Source of the DNA: Nitratiruptor sp. | GTDB lineage: Bacteria > Campylobacterota > Campylobacteria > Campylobacterales > Nitratiruptoraceae | DNA length: 32,953 nucleotides | Assembly: GCA_009659925.1 (NCBI GenBank) | Contig: PUXW01000011.1 | Coordinates: forward strand, 1-32,953 | Reading direction: 5' to 3' | Shown: positions 15,670-24,395 of the stretch, in pieces | How positions within the stretch are numbered: the stretch's first letter is position 1 | Layout of the letters: every line of letters begins with the position of its first letter | Position numbers and translations under genes: made by a program | Notes under the pieces: model-generated | The model's input: the letters and a program-made list of their open reading frames with translations, nothing else | Database searches by the model: none | What the model was told of the DNA's origin: nothing

Positions 15670-16550
15670 GGGCTTTAATTGTTAGTGATGGACGCAGGGG
15701 CCACCTCAACCAGGCCCTGGCCTTTTGTCATTACGCCGGCTTGGAGTATGAGATCGTGGAGGTGCGCTTTCGCTCCCGGCTTGCCAAGGGGCTGGGTTAT
15801 GGGCTGGATTGGCTGGGACTTTACACCAGGAGACTTTTTGAGCCTTTTGCCCTCCGAGGCCCCTTCGATCTGGTGGTGGGAGCAGGAAGCTCCACCTACT
15901 ACGCCCTCAAACTCCTGGCCAGGGAGTATGGGGCCAAGAGCGTGGCCCTCATGAATCCCAAGGGCTTTCGCAAGGATTTCGACCTCATCTTCACCCAGCC
16001 CCACGACAAGGGGGAGGGTATTGAGATCCCCGTCAATTTCGCCTACGCCAAGGCAACCGGCCTCGTCGAACTTGGCCCTCGGGATGTGGCCTTTGTGGTG
16101 GGCGGGCCCAACAAGCGTTTTGCCATGGAGCCAGAAGAGATCGAGCAGGTGGCAGAGTTCCTCTTTGCCAATTTCGATGGCAAGCGGGTTTTGAGCACCT
16201 CCCCCAGAACGCCCCGGGCCATTGAGGAGCTCTTGGAGGGCTACCCGTGGGATTACAAGGTGATCTACTCCAAGAATCCCATCAACCCCATCGGCGACTT
16301 CCTCCAGGCTGGCTATGTTTTCATCACCCAGGATAGCACCTCCATGATCAGCGAGGCCCTCAGTGGCGGTCGGGCGGCGGTGGAGGTGGTGAAGCTCAAG
16401 GGGGATGGGGGGAAGTTCCAGCGCTTCGTGGAGTACTTGGCCCAGGAGGGGTATCTCCACCTCTTCGATGGCGCCCTGGGGAATGCCCGGCGCAAAGTCG
16501 ATTTTGGCTTCGTGCGGGCTCTCGTCGCCGATCTGGAGCAGAGGCCATGA
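15666..16550 (+). CDS. ELM1-like (DUF1022) family protein, putative glycosyltransferase
   Basis: The 294-residue protein starts at the ATG inside the lpxL stop. It begins 'MRALIVSDGRRGHLNQALAF', contains 'LVVGAGSSTYYALKLL' and 'NPKGFRKDFDLIFTQPHDKG', then 'VAFVVGGPNK' and 'VFITQDSTSMISEAL', the diagnostic set of the family named after plant ELM1. Bacterial members have a GT-B-like two-domain fold and usually sit in LPS gene clusters. A sugar-nucleotide-dependent transfer is suspected but not shown. Coupled by ATGA to both neighbours. Confidence 0.82.
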   Translation: MRALIVSDGRRGHLNQALAFCHYAGLEYEIVEVRFRSRLAKGLGYGLDWLGLYTRRLFEPFALRGPFDLVVGAGSSTYYALKLLAREYGAKSVALMNPKGFRKDFDLIFTQPHDKGEGIEIPVNFAYAKATGLVELGPRDVAFVVGGPNKRFAMEPEEIEQVAEFLFANFDGKRVLSTSPRTPRAIEELLEGYPWDYKVIYSKNPINPIGDFLQAGYVFITQDSTSMISEALSGGRAAVEVVKLKGDGGKFQRFVEYLAQEGYLHLFDGALGNARRKVDFGFVRALVADLEQRP

Positions 16551-17608
16551 GGATCCTTCAGCTGTTGCCAGAGCTCAACGAGGGGGGCGTAGAGCGGGGG
16601 GTGGTGGAGTTCAATCGGGAATTGGTAAAACGGGGCCATGAGAGCTATGTCATCAGCGCTGGCGGCAGACTCGTGGAGCAGATCGAAGCCGATGGAGGAG
16701 TCCACATCACAGCCCCCATCGCCTCCAAGAACCCCCTCACCGCCCCGATGCGGGCAGCCAGACTCAAGGAGATTATTGAAGAGATCGATCCCCAGATCAT
16801 CCATGCCAGGAGTCGGGTGCCAGCTTGGCTCGCCTACTGGGTCAAGGGAGAGCGCCCCTTCGTCACGACGGTCCATGGGTTCTACTCGGTCTCGCCCTAT
16901 AGCGCCATCATGGCCAAGGGGGATCGGGTCATCTGTGTCAGCCGCCCGATCCGGGAGTATGTGTTGGCCAACTATCGGGTCGATCCAGAGCGGCTGCGCT
17001 TGGTGCATCGAGGGGTCGATCTGGAGCGCTTCGATCCAACCCGCATCGATTGGGGCTTCGTCCAGGAGTTCAAGAGGCGCTGGGATCTGGAGAATCGCTT
17101 CGTCATCGCCTCCATCGGGCGGGTGACCCAGCTGAAAAACTATGAGCTCCTCATCGAGGCGATGGGGCATATCGATGGGGTGCTGTTGATCGTGGGAGGG
17201 GTCCATCCCAGGCGCCAGGATTATTATCGCCGTCTCCTGGATCTGGTGGATCGGCTGGGGGTGAGGGATAGAGTGCGCTTTGTCGGGAGCCAGCAGCAGA
17301 TGGCGGAAATCTATGCCTTGAGCGATCTGGTGGTCAGCGCCTCCAAGCGGCCCGAGAGCTTCGGGCGCACCCTGGTGGAGGCGATGGCGATGGAGACCCC
17401 GATTCTTGCCGCCAGACATGGGGGGAGCTTGGATATCGTACCCGATAGAAGGTGGCTCTTCGATCCTGGAAGCCTCACCGAGCTTGTGGAGGGCATCAGG
17501 GCCATCCGATCTGGGCCACCTCAAGGATTGCGGGAGTATGTGGCGCGCCACTTCTCCCTGGAGCAGATGGTGGCCAAGACCCTGGAGGTCTACAAGGAGC
17601 TGGTGTGA
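16547..17608 (+). CDS. Family 4 glycosyltransferase (LPS core/outer glycan)
   Basis: The 353-residue GT-B protein begins 'MRILQLLPELNEGGVERGV', typical of GT4 donors/acceptors, with 'IIHARSRVPAWLAY' in the N-domain. The C-domain has 'IASIGRVTQLKNYELLIEAM', 'VRFVGSQQQMAEIYALSDLVVSAS' residues and the E-x7-E motif in 'PESFGRTLVEAM', which binds the nucleotide-sugar. It acts at the cytoplasmic face of the inner membrane. Sugar donor and position are unknown. ATGA overlap upstream, GTGA overlap downstream. Confidence 0.9.
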   Translation: MRILQLLPELNEGGVERGVVEFNRELVKRGHESYVISAGGRLVEQIEADGGVHITAPIASKNPLTAPMRAARLKEIIEEIDPQIIHARSRVPAWLAYWVKGERPFVTTVHGFYSVSPYSAIMAKGDRVICVSRPIREYVLANYRVDPERLRLVHRGVDLERFDPTRIDWGFVQEFKRRWDLENRFVIASIGRVTQLKNYELLIEAMGHIDGVLLIVGGVHPRRQDYYRRLLDLVDRLGVRDRVRFVGSQQQMAEIYALSDLVVSASKRPESFGRTLVEAMAMETPILAARHGGSLDIVPDRRWLFDPGSLTELVEGIRAIRSGPPQGLREYVARHFSLEQMVAKTLEVYKELV

Positions 17609-18600
17609 GGATCGTCCAGTTCATGGCGTCAAAACGCTATGTCGGGGCTGAGCGCAGTTTCGTGGAGCTGTGCAACGAGTTGGCCAAGGAGGATGAGGTG
17701 AGCGCCCTGGTGGTGCGGGGGTGCGAATTCATCGATCGCTTCGATCCCAGGGTCCAGGTGATCGAACTGCGCTCCAACCCCTCCCGATACAACCCTTGGC
17801 TCTACTGGGAGCTCAAAACTCTCCTGCAAAAGCTCGATCCCCACATCCTTCATGTCCACTCCGCCAAGGCTGCCGAGATCGCCTACCGCCTCCAAAAGAT
17901 CCACCCCATCCCCTACATCGCCACCAAACGCAACTCCGAGCGCCGCTCCAAGAAGGCGATCTACTTCGATCGGGCCCCCTTCGCCGTGGGGGTGAGCCAG
18001 CAGGTGAGCGAGACGATCCACAACCCCAACAAGGCCACCATCTCCAACGGCATCGAGCCCGTCGAGTTAGGGGAGGTGGTCAAGGAGCCCGTTTTCACCA
18101 TGGTGGCGGTGGGGGTCCTGGAGCCCCGCAAGGGTTTTGACGATCTCATCGCCCAGGTGGCCCGGCTCGACTTTGACTTTCGCCTCAAGATCGTCGGGGA
18201 GGGGCGAGAGGGAAAGAGGCTCCAAGAGCTCATCGCCAGCTTGGGGCTTGAGAGGAAGGTGGAGCTCTTGGGCCAGCGGGAGGATGTCCCCCAGATTCTC
18301 GCCAGCGCCCATTTGCAAATCATCAACTCCCACAGGGAGGGGCTCAGCCGAGTGCTTATCGAGGGGCTCTTCTACTCGGATCTCATCATCTCCACCAAGG
18401 TGGCGGGAAGCCTGGAGATCTTGGAAGAGGAGTTCCTCTTCGACTATGGTACAGCGGCCAGCAAGATCGCCCAGATCTACCACGACTACGAGGGCTATAA
18501 GCAGGCCTTCGCCCCCATTCGGGCCAAGAGGGAGTTTTTCACCCTCCAACGGGTGGCCCGGGAGTATCGCCAGCTCTATAGGAGGCTTGCCCGTGTGTAG
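17605..18600 (+). CDS. Family 4 glycosyltransferase, GTG start
   Basis: The 331-residue protein is best started at GTG 17605, which gives the GT4-like N-terminus 'MRIVQFMASKRYVGAERSF'. AAGGAG lies five bases before, and the GTGA overlaps the stop of the preceding gene. The C-domain shows 'VAVGVLEPRKGFDDLI', 'VELLGQREDVPQILASAH', and the E-x7-E motif 'EGLSRVLIEGL'. It is only distantly similar to its GT4 neighbour by eye, so a different linkage is expected. Eight-base overlap with the asnB-like gene. Confidence 0.88.
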   Translation: MRIVQFMASKRYVGAERSFVELCNELAKEDEVSALVVRGCEFIDRFDPRVQVIELRSNPSRYNPWLYWELKTLLQKLDPHILHVHSAKAAEIAYRLQKIHPIPYIATKRNSERRSKKAIYFDRAPFAVGVSQQVSETIHNPNKATISNGIEPVELGEVVKEPVFTMVAVGVLEPRKGFDDLIAQVARLDFDFRLKIVGEGREGKRLQELIASLGLERKVELLGQREDVPQILASAHLQIINSHREGLSRVLIEGLFYSDLIISTKVAGSLEILEEEFLFDYGTAASKIAQIYHDYEGYKQAFAPIRAKREFFTLQRVAREYRQLYRRLARV

Positions 18601-20299
18601 GATCTTCGGTTACTGGGGGGATGATGGGCGCTGGCTCGATGCCATGGAGGTGCCCTTGCGCCCTGGGGGGCCGGATCATTATGGGCGCTATGTGGACGAT
18701 CGGGTCAGTTTGGGGCACAGGAGGCTTGCCATCCTCGATTTGAGGGAGGCGGCCAACCAGCCCTTTTCTTTTGAGCATCTGGTCATGAGCTACAACGGCG
18801 AGGTCTACAACTTCCGCCAGATCCGCCAGGAGCTTGGAGAGTACGATTTTTACACCGACTCCGATACCGAGGTCCTCATCAAGGCCTTCCACAAGTGGGG
18901 TTTGAAGGCCCTGGAGCGCTTTGTCGGGATGTTCGCCATCGCCTTGTGGGACAAGAGCTCGGGCAAACTCCACCTCATCCGGGACCGCTTGGGGGTCAAG
19001 CCCCTCTACTACCACCACCATCAAGGCCGCTTCCTCTTTGCCAGCGAGCTCAAGGGTCTTCTGGCCCATCCCGATTTTCCCAAAAGGATCGATCCCAAAG
19101 CGGCGGCCCTCTTTTTCCAGCTGGGCTACATCCCCACCCCCCATACCATCTACCAGCACACCTACAAACTCGAACCGGGCACGATCCTCACCTTCGACGG
19201 AAAAGGGATCCACAAAGAGCGCTATTGGGACTGGGCATCGATCCTCGATAGGCCAAAGCTCGGCTACGAGGAGGCGAGGGAGGCTTTGGAACCCCTCTTG
19301 CGGGAGGCCTTCGAGTTGCGGATGGTAGCCGATGTAGATGTGGGGATCTTTCTCAGCGGCGGGGTGGATAGCGCCCTGGTGAGTGCCCTGCTGGCCCATC
19401 ATCGCCCCAAGACCTTTACCATCGGTTTTGATAATCCCAAGTACGACGAGGCCCCCTTTGCCCGGGAGGTGGCCCACTATCTTGGCTGTGAGCACCATGA
19501 GCGCTCCTTCGATGAAGGGGAGCTTAGAGCGAAGTTACCCGAGATGGTCCAAGTCTTCGACGAGCCTTTTGGCGACCCTTCGGCCCTGCCGATGCTCCTT
19601 CTGGCCCAATTTGCCAAGGAGTCGGTGCGGGTGGCGCTCAGTGCCGATGGGGCGGACGAGCTCTTTTGGGGCTATCCCATCAACTTCAAGTGGGCTGCTA
19701 GGTATCGTTCGTTGCGCAAACTCCGCTCTCTCGCCCCCTTGTTGCGGCGTATGCCCTTGGTGGAGCTCAAAAAGCGGGGCTATCTGGCCAGTGGGGATCT
19801 GCTCGCCTTCAAGTTGGCGATGCGCTACCGCTTCTATCCGGACGAGACCACCCAGGCCTATTTGCTCCAGGAGCCACCAAGCCGAGAGGTCCTGGAGGCC
19901 CTCTTCCTCTTGGATTTGCGCTACTTCCTGATCGACGATGTCCTGGTGAAGGTGGATCGGGCCAGCATGGCCCACTCCCTGGAGGCAAGAGAGCCCTTTT
20001 TAGACCATCGTATCGTGGAGTTTGCCTTGCGGCTGCCGCCAGAGCTCAAGTGGCACAAGGCGATCCTCAAGGAGCTCCTGGAGCGCTATTTGCCTCCCAA
20101 ACTCGTACATCGGCCAAAGCAGGGCTTTAGCGTGCCCATCAAGGAGTGGTTGCGGGAATCGCTGGGAGCGGAGGCCAGGAGAAAGGTGCAAGAGCCTTCG
20201 ATGCTCCACGAGATCTTGCGCACGAGGAAGTTGGGGGGAGATTATAAACGGCTCTGGCTGGCTTACATCTTTCGACTATGGGAGGAGCGATGGGGGTGA
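18593..20299 (+). CDS. Asparagine synthase-like glutamine amidotransferase in LPS cluster
   Basis: The 568-residue protein starts with GTG at 18593 (AGGAGG seven bases upstream), so the nucleophile Cys becomes residue 2, as required in class II glutamine amidotransferases. Residue 3 is Arg where most family members have Gly (MCGI). The glutaminase domain shows 'GHRRLAILDL', 'YNGEVYNF' and 'RDRLGVKPLYYH'. The synthetase domain has the ATP PP-loop 'LSGGVDSAL' (255-260) and 'LSADGADELFWGY'. The family amidates a carboxylate, either aspartate or, in surface-glycan clusters (WbpS-type), a uronic acid. The position between glycosyltransferases and near a UDP-glucuronate 4-epimerase favours sugar amidation, but true asparagine synthesis cannot be excluded. 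Confidence 0.9.
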   Translation: MCRIFGYWGDDGRWLDAMEVPLRPGGPDHYGRYVDDRVSLGHRRLAILDLREAANQPFSFEHLVMSYNGEVYNFRQIRQELGEYDFYTDSDTEVLIKAFHKWGLKALERFVGMFAIALWDKSSGKLHLIRDRLGVKPLYYHHHQGRFLFASELKGLLAHPDFPKRIDPKAAALFFQLGYIPTPHTIYQHTYKLEPGTILTFDGKGIHKERYWDWASILDRPKLGYEEAREALEPLLREAFELRMVADVDVGIFLSGGVDSALVSALLAHHRPKTFTIGFDNPKYDEAPFAREVAHYLGCEHHERSFDEGELRAKLPEMVQVFDEPFGDPSALPMLLLAQFAKESVRVALSADGADELFWGYPINFKWAARYRSLRKLRSLAPLLRRMPLVELKKRGYLASGDLLAFKLAMRYRFYPDETTQAYLLQEPPSREVLEALFLLDLRYFLIDDVLVKVDRASMAHSLEAREPFLDHRIVEFALRLPPELKWHKAILKELLERYLPPKLVHRPKQGFSVPIKEWLRESLGAEARRKVQEPSMLHEILRTRKLGGDYKRLWLAYIFRLWEERWG

Positions 20300-20919
20300 T
20301 CTTGGGACTTGGGGATTGCAACATGGGGGGAGCCAACGGCTACACGGGCCCCACCTACCTCGATCTGGTAGCTGAGGCCCTTGGCATGGAGCTGCGCAAC
20401 CGGGCCATCACCATGTCCACCACGAGGGAGGGACGGATCATTTTCGACGAGGAGAAGGAAGCCGATCTGGTGGTGGTGGCCTACGGCCTGGTGGATAGCT
20501 GGCGCACCTTCCGCTACGCCCCCTATGTCCTCTACTACCCCGACAACCCGTGGCGCAAATTGGCCCGCAAGGCGGTGAAGAAGTACAAGAAGCTGGCCCG
20601 CAGCCTCGGCCTCAACCGGCTCCTTGGCCAGAAGTATGTGGTCCCCCCCGCCGAGTACCTGGACCATCTGGACCACATGGCCCAGTCGAGCCGGCGACTC
20701 CTCCTCGTCGAGACCCCGCCTCATTTGAGTGAGACCTTCCGCAATCCAGACATTCGCTTCTACAACCAGCTCATGGCCCAGATTGCTGGGCGCTACGACC
20801 ATGTCGATCTGGTTCCCCTCTACGATCTTATCGAGCCCCAGCGCCACTACTTGGACGATATCCACCTCAACCGGGCCGGCTACCAACTGGTGGCCCAGGA
20901 GATATTGGAGCTGCTATGA
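20290..20919 (+). CDS. SGNH/GDSL-like protein with altered catalytic residues
   Basis: The 209-residue protein is started at ATG 20290 (GGAGG just upstream). An ATG at 20278 and a GTG at 20296 are alternatives. Block I reads G-D-C-N (C10) where hydrolases have G-D-S, and block III reads 'AYGLVDSW' where G-x-N-D is usual. The C-terminal 'DDIHLNRAGYQ' keeps the D-x-x-H pair (D189, H192). The fold is therefore SGNH-like, but the nucleophile is Cys and the oxyanion Asn is missing. It may be a divergent acetyl-esterase of the glycan or a non-catalytic member. No signal peptide. It sits between asnB and the GT9 gene with overlaps at both ends. Confidence 0.72.
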   Translation: MGVILGLGDCNMGGANGYTGPTYLDLVAEALGMELRNRAITMSTTREGRIIFDEEKEADLVVVAYGLVDSWRTFRYAPYVLYYPDNPWRKLARKAVKKYKKLARSLGLNRLLGQKYVVPPAEYLDHLDHMAQSSRRLLLVETPPHLSETFRNPDIRFYNQLMAQIAGRYDHVDLVPLYDLIEPQRHYLDDIHLNRAGYQLVAQEILELL

Positions 20920-21833
20920 TCGGGGTCTATCGCTACAGCGCCCTGGGAGATATCGCCGCCGCTTTACCCGTCCTGCGGGCTTTCAAAGAGCCTCCCATAA
21001 TCCTCACCTCCCCCATGGGGTACGAGCTGCTCAAAGATGAGTTCGAGGAGTTTATCGTCCTCCCTTCAAAAAGGGTCTGGGATTTGATCCCTTTCATCAC
21101 CAAGGCCCGGAGGCGAATAGACTCCTTCATCGACTTGCAAAACAACGATCGCAGCCGCTTTATCCGCCTCTTCTTCCCCGAAGTCTTTACCAACCGGGCC
21201 ATTCCGTGGAGAGGAGGAGCTAGCGAGTATTTCCATGCCATCGCAGCTCAAAGCGGGGTAGTGGGAGAGCTGGACTACTCCTTCACCCCCAAGGAGCCAA
21301 CCTACATCGTCCTCAACACCGGCTCCAGCCCCAAATGGCACTCCAAACGGCTTCCAGATTACAAGTGGCAAGAATTTAGTCGGATTCTCCACGAGCGTTT
21401 CGGCCTCCCCTTCCTCCTTACGGGGGATCGGAGTGAGCGGGAGTATGTGGAGCATATCGCCCGCCAGCTGGTGGGACGGGTGGAGGTGGTGGCGGGTAAA
21501 ACCAGTATCGCTGAGCTCAAGGAGCTTTTGGGCCAAGCCTTTTTGGTGGTCTCCACCGATTCGGCCCCCATGCACATCGCTGCGGTCCAGAAGACCCCGA
21601 CTATTGGCCTTTTTGGCGCTACCAACTGGATCAACTCCGCCCCCTTCGGTCCCTGGAGCGTAGCCCTTTACGATCGGCGCCTCTTCCCCGATGGCCGCCC
21701 CTTCCCCTCTAATCGGAGGGAGGTGGGTCCCTACTATGAGGGAATCGATCTGGAGGAGGGGTTGCAGCGCTTGGAGGGTTACTTGTACTCGAGAAAGCCC
21801 CCCCGTCCCAGAAGATCGACGCCGTTGATGTAG
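20916..21833 (+). CDS. Family 9 glycosyltransferase (heptosyltransferase-like)
   Basis: The 305-residue protein has the GT9 N-terminus 'MIGVYRYSALGDIAAALPVLRAF', the middle 'IVLNTGSSPKWHSKRLP', and the diagnostic C-domain signature 'STDSAPMHIAAVQKTPTIGLFG', close to the 'DSGPMHIAAA' of WaaC/WaaF. It transfers a heptose (ADP-heptose donor) or related sugar to the LPS inner core in the cytoplasm. ATGA overlap with the preceding gene. The last 18 codons overlap the end of the opposite-strand phosphoethanolamine transferase gene by 55 bases and form a basic Pro/Arg-rich tail that may have arisen by stop-codon loss. Confidence 0.9.
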   Translation: MIGVYRYSALGDIAAALPVLRAFKEPPIILTSPMGYELLKDEFEEFIVLPSKRVWDLIPFITKARRRIDSFIDLQNNDRSRFIRLFFPEVFTNRAIPWRGGASEYFHAIAAQSGVVGELDYSFTPKEPTYIVLNTGSSPKWHSKRLPDYKWQEFSRILHERFGLPFLLTGDRSEREYVEHIARQLVGRVEVVAGKTSIAELKELLGQAFLVVSTDSAPMHIAAVQKTPTIGLFGATNWINSAPFGPWSVALYDRRLFPDGRPFPSNRREVGPYYEGIDLEEGLQRLEGYLYSRKPPRPRRSTPLM

Positions 21834-23332
21834 TAGCTCCCATTGTCCTCGGGATCGACCACCTCATATCCCAGAGTGTTGGCGATGAGTTTGCCAAATT
21901 GGAAATGGGAGCGGATTTGGGGAAGTCGGTTGAGGGTGGCAAGGAGTTTGCGGTCCAACTTGCCGTTATGGTAGATGAGGAAGGGGACTTTGGCGTCGGC
22001 GAAGTCGAGGATCACATGGCCATAACGCCCCTGTTCTTCGGGGGAGCCCAACATCTCCCCATGGTCGGAGGTGAAAAAGACGACGGCAGGGCTTTGGAGT
22101 TTGGCGATGGTGGCAAAGAGGGTGGTCAAGAGCCAGTCGGTATAGCGCAGGGAGTTGAGGTAGCTGTTGAGCATGTAGTCGTGGAAGGGGCGATCCTGGA
22201 AGGGGAAGTGCCAGAAGCGCTGGGGAGTGTACTTCTCGTAGGGGCTGTGGGAGCTGCGCTGGTGGAGGACGATGAAGTTGCGTTGGTTCCAATCGATGGT
22301 CTCCAGAGCCTCCAAGAGGCGTTCGTCGTAGCCCTTGAGGCTGATGAGGCGGTCTAGATAGCCACCTATGTAGCCGCTCAAGAGCATGGGATTTTGCATG
22401 GTGATGAAGGTGGTGCAATAGCCCTGTTCCTTGGCGAGACGAAAGAGGTTGGAGCGGTTGTCGACGATTGGATTGGGGTTGGTCGGCTCCCGCTTGAGGA
22501 GGAAGAAGGTGGGGAGTGCCACATCGGTGGTGACCCCACAGCTATAGCCCTGGTGGTAGAGGAAGTTGGGGTCCCTTTTGAGGCGGACCAGGTTGGGGGT
22601 GGAGGGAGCCGGATAGCCAAAGAGGCTCATATATTTGGCGTTGAGGCTCTCCCCCATGACCACGATCACATTTTGAGGTGGGGTGATGGGGAGGGGGTGG
22701 ATCTGGTAGGGGGGGTATTCGGGGAGTTGACGCTCTTGCCCCAATTTCCCCAGAAACCAACTCAAGACGGTGTAGGTATTGATGGAACCAAGGGCGTGGG
22801 CCTTGGGCATGAAGACGTAGGAGCGAGTGCGCTGGGAGGCGACGAGGGGACCAAGGAGGAGGATGAAGGCGACGATCCAAGGCATGGGACGCCAGGTCCA
22901 AGGGCGCTCGATCTTTCCAAGCAACCACCAGATGAGTAGGAGGATGGCCGGGGTAAGCAGGAGGGGGAGGATGAGGTAGCTCCAGGCGTGGGTGATGGTC
23001 TCGAAGACCTCCTCCCGCTGGGTGAAGAGGAGGGGGATCTCGTAGGGCTTGATATAGCTGTGAAAGTAGCCAAAATGGAGTTGCTGGGCAGTTCCAAGAA
23101 AGAGTAAAATGGCAAAGAAGAGGGTGGCCAGGGATCGGGAAGGGATGGCCAAGATCAGAGCACTGAGGAGCCAGATGATGGCCAGGTGTTTGAGGGTAGC
23201 CAGAGTCGGGTGGAGGTAACCTGGGGTGAGGAGAGCATAGACCAGGTCTGGCAAGACTACCAGAGCGGCGAAGAAGAAGGCTAGGGCGAGATGGCGGCTA
23301 AAGGTTGTAAAACGAGCGATACCACTGGACAA
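21779..23332 (-). CDS. Phosphoethanolamine transferase (EptA-like, alkaline phosphatase superfamily)
   Basis: The 517-residue protein has five N-terminal membrane helices (to about residue 165) and a periplasmic sulfatase-fold domain. Metal and catalytic residues: 'VVMGESL' (E228), the nucleophile Thr in 'SCGVTTDVALP' (T269 by alignment with the C-G-T-A-T pattern of EptA), 'LHQRSSHSPY', and 'TSDHGEMLG' (D423, H424). It moves phosphoethanolamine from phosphatidylethanolamine to lipid A, LPS core or another surface target. The frame has no ATG near the start. TTG at 23332, which overlaps the epimerase gene by 35 bases and has GGAG nine bases upstream, is the best choice. The 3' end overlaps the GT9 gene tail-to-tail. 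Confidence 0.88.
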   Translation of the reverse strand: MSSGIARFTTFSRHLALAFFFAALVVLPDLVYALLTPGYLHPTLATLKHLAIIWLLSALILAIPSRSLATLFFAILLFLGTAQQLHFGYFHSYIKPYEIPLLFTQREEVFETITHAWSYLILPLLLTPAILLLIWWLLGKIERPWTWRPMPWIVAFILLLGPLVASQRTRSYVFMPKAHALGSINTYTVLSWFLGKLGQERQLPEYPPYQIHPLPITPPQNVIVVMGESLNAKYMSLFGYPAPSTPNLVRLKRDPNFLYHQGYSCGVTTDVALPTFFLLKREPTNPNPIVDNRSNLFRLAKEQGYCTTFITMQNPMLLSGYIGGYLDRLISLKGYDERLLEALETIDWNQRNFIVLHQRSSHSPYEKYTPQRFWHFPFQDRPFHDYMLNSYLNSLRYTDWLLTTLFATIAKLQSPAVVFFTSDHGEMLGSPEEQGRYGHVILDFADAKVPFLIYHNGKLDRKLLATLNRLPQIRSHFQFGKLIANTLGYEVVDPEDNGSYYINGVDLLGRGGFLEYK

Positions 23333-24350
23333 AGCGTGCTACTCCATCTTGGATTGGGGTGTTGGGTCGATAGCCAAAGTCGCGCTCCAGGGCACTGGTG
23401 TCGGCCCAGGTAGCGGGAACGTCGCCAGGCTGGATGGGGAGCATATTCTTTTTCGCCTCCTTGCCAAGGGCCTTCTCGATGGCTTTGATGAACTCCATGA
23501 GCTCTACAGGGGCTCCATTGCCGATGTTGTAGACCCGGTAGGGGGCTTTGGAGCTGGCGGGATTCGGGCGCCTGCCACTCCAACAGCCATCTGGTTTTGG
23601 AGGGTTGTCGATGACGCGCACCACACCCTCCACGATGTCGTCGATGTAGGTGAAATCCCGCTTCATCTTGCCGTAGTTGAAGACATCGATTGGCCGATCT
23701 TCCAAAATGGCTTTGGTAAAGAGAAAGAGGGCCATATCCGGCCGCCCCCAAGGGCCGTAGACGGTGAAGAAGCGAAGCCCGGTGGTTGGGATGTTGTAGA
23801 GGTGGGAGTAGGTGTGGGCCATGAGTTCGTTGCTCTTCTTGCTGGCGGCGTAGAGGCTAATGGGGTGGTCCACATTGTCTTCGACGCTAAAGGGCATCCG
23901 CTCATTGAGGCCATAGACGCTGGAGCTGCTGGCATAGGCAAGATGTTCGACTTCGTGGTGGCGGCAGGCTTCCAGGATATTCAAAAAACCCACTATATTG
24001 CTCTGGACGTAGGCCTCTGGATTGGTGAGGGAGTAGCGCACGCCAGCCTGAGCTGCCAGGTGGCAGACCCGATGGATCCGGTGGCGTTTGAAGATCTCCT
24101 CGATGGCCCCTTTGTCCTCCAGGTTGATTCGGTAGAAGGTGTGGTTTGGATACTTTTGGCTTTCATACCTCTTGCCAAACTCAAATTCCCCCTCGCTAAA
24201 GCCAAGCTCCCTGAGGCGGCCATATTTGACCTGTACATCGTAGTAGTCGTTGATGTTGTCCACCCCGATGACCCGGTCCCCCCGCTCCAGGAGGCGTTTG
24301 GCTAGATGGAAGCCGATGAAACCAGCCGTACCCGTTACGAGAATGTTCAT
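23298..24350 (-). CDS. UDP-glucuronate 4-epimerase-like NAD-dependent sugar epimerase
   Basis: The 350-residue short-chain dehydrogenase/reductase has the NAD motif 'VTGTAGFIGFHLAKRLL', then 'VIGVDNINDYYDVQVKYGRL', a signature of the UDP-glucuronate 4-epimerase (CapI/LspL) group. It also has 'HLAAQAGVRYSLTNPEAYV', the catalytic 'SSSSVYG' and Y-x3-K in 'SLYAASKKSNELMAH', and 'FTVYGPWGRPDMALF'. It makes UDP-galacturonate from UDP-glucuronate in the cytoplasm. The ATG has GGAG at good spacing. It forms a two-gene minus-strand operon with the phosphoethanolamine transferase gene and is divergent from the exonuclease gene. Confidence 0.9.
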   Translation of the reverse strand: MNILVTGTAGFIGFHLAKRLLERGDRVIGVDNINDYYDVQVKYGRLRELGFSEGEFEFGKRYESQKYPNHTFYRINLEDKGAIEEIFKRHRIHRVCHLAAQAGVRYSLTNPEAYVQSNIVGFLNILEACRHHEVEHLAYASSSSVYGLNERMPFSVEDNVDHPISLYAASKKSNELMAHTYSHLYNIPTTGLRFFTVYGPWGRPDMALFLFTKAILEDRPIDVFNYGKMKRDFTYIDDIVEGVVRVIDNPPKPDGCWSGRRPNPASSKAPYRVYNIGNGAPVELMEFIKAIEKALGKEAKKNMLPIQPGDVPATWADTSALERDFGYRPNTPIQDGVARFVQWYRSFYNL

Positions 24351-24367
24351 CCCGACTCCAAATTTTT

Positions 24368-24375
24368 AGTATAAT
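24368..24375. promoter_or_regulatory. Overlapping divergent -10 elements
   Basis: TATAAT on the plus strand (24370-24375) serves the exonuclease-to-pssA operon. TATACT on the minus strand (24373-24368) can serve the epimerase operon. Neither has a good -35, but a T-tract (ATTTTTAG) precedes the plus-strand box, as is usual for Campylobacterota sigma70 promoters. Binding of polymerase to one would exclude the other. Confidence 0.5.
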
Positions 24376-24395
24376 TGTAGCAAAAAAGGCTCCCC

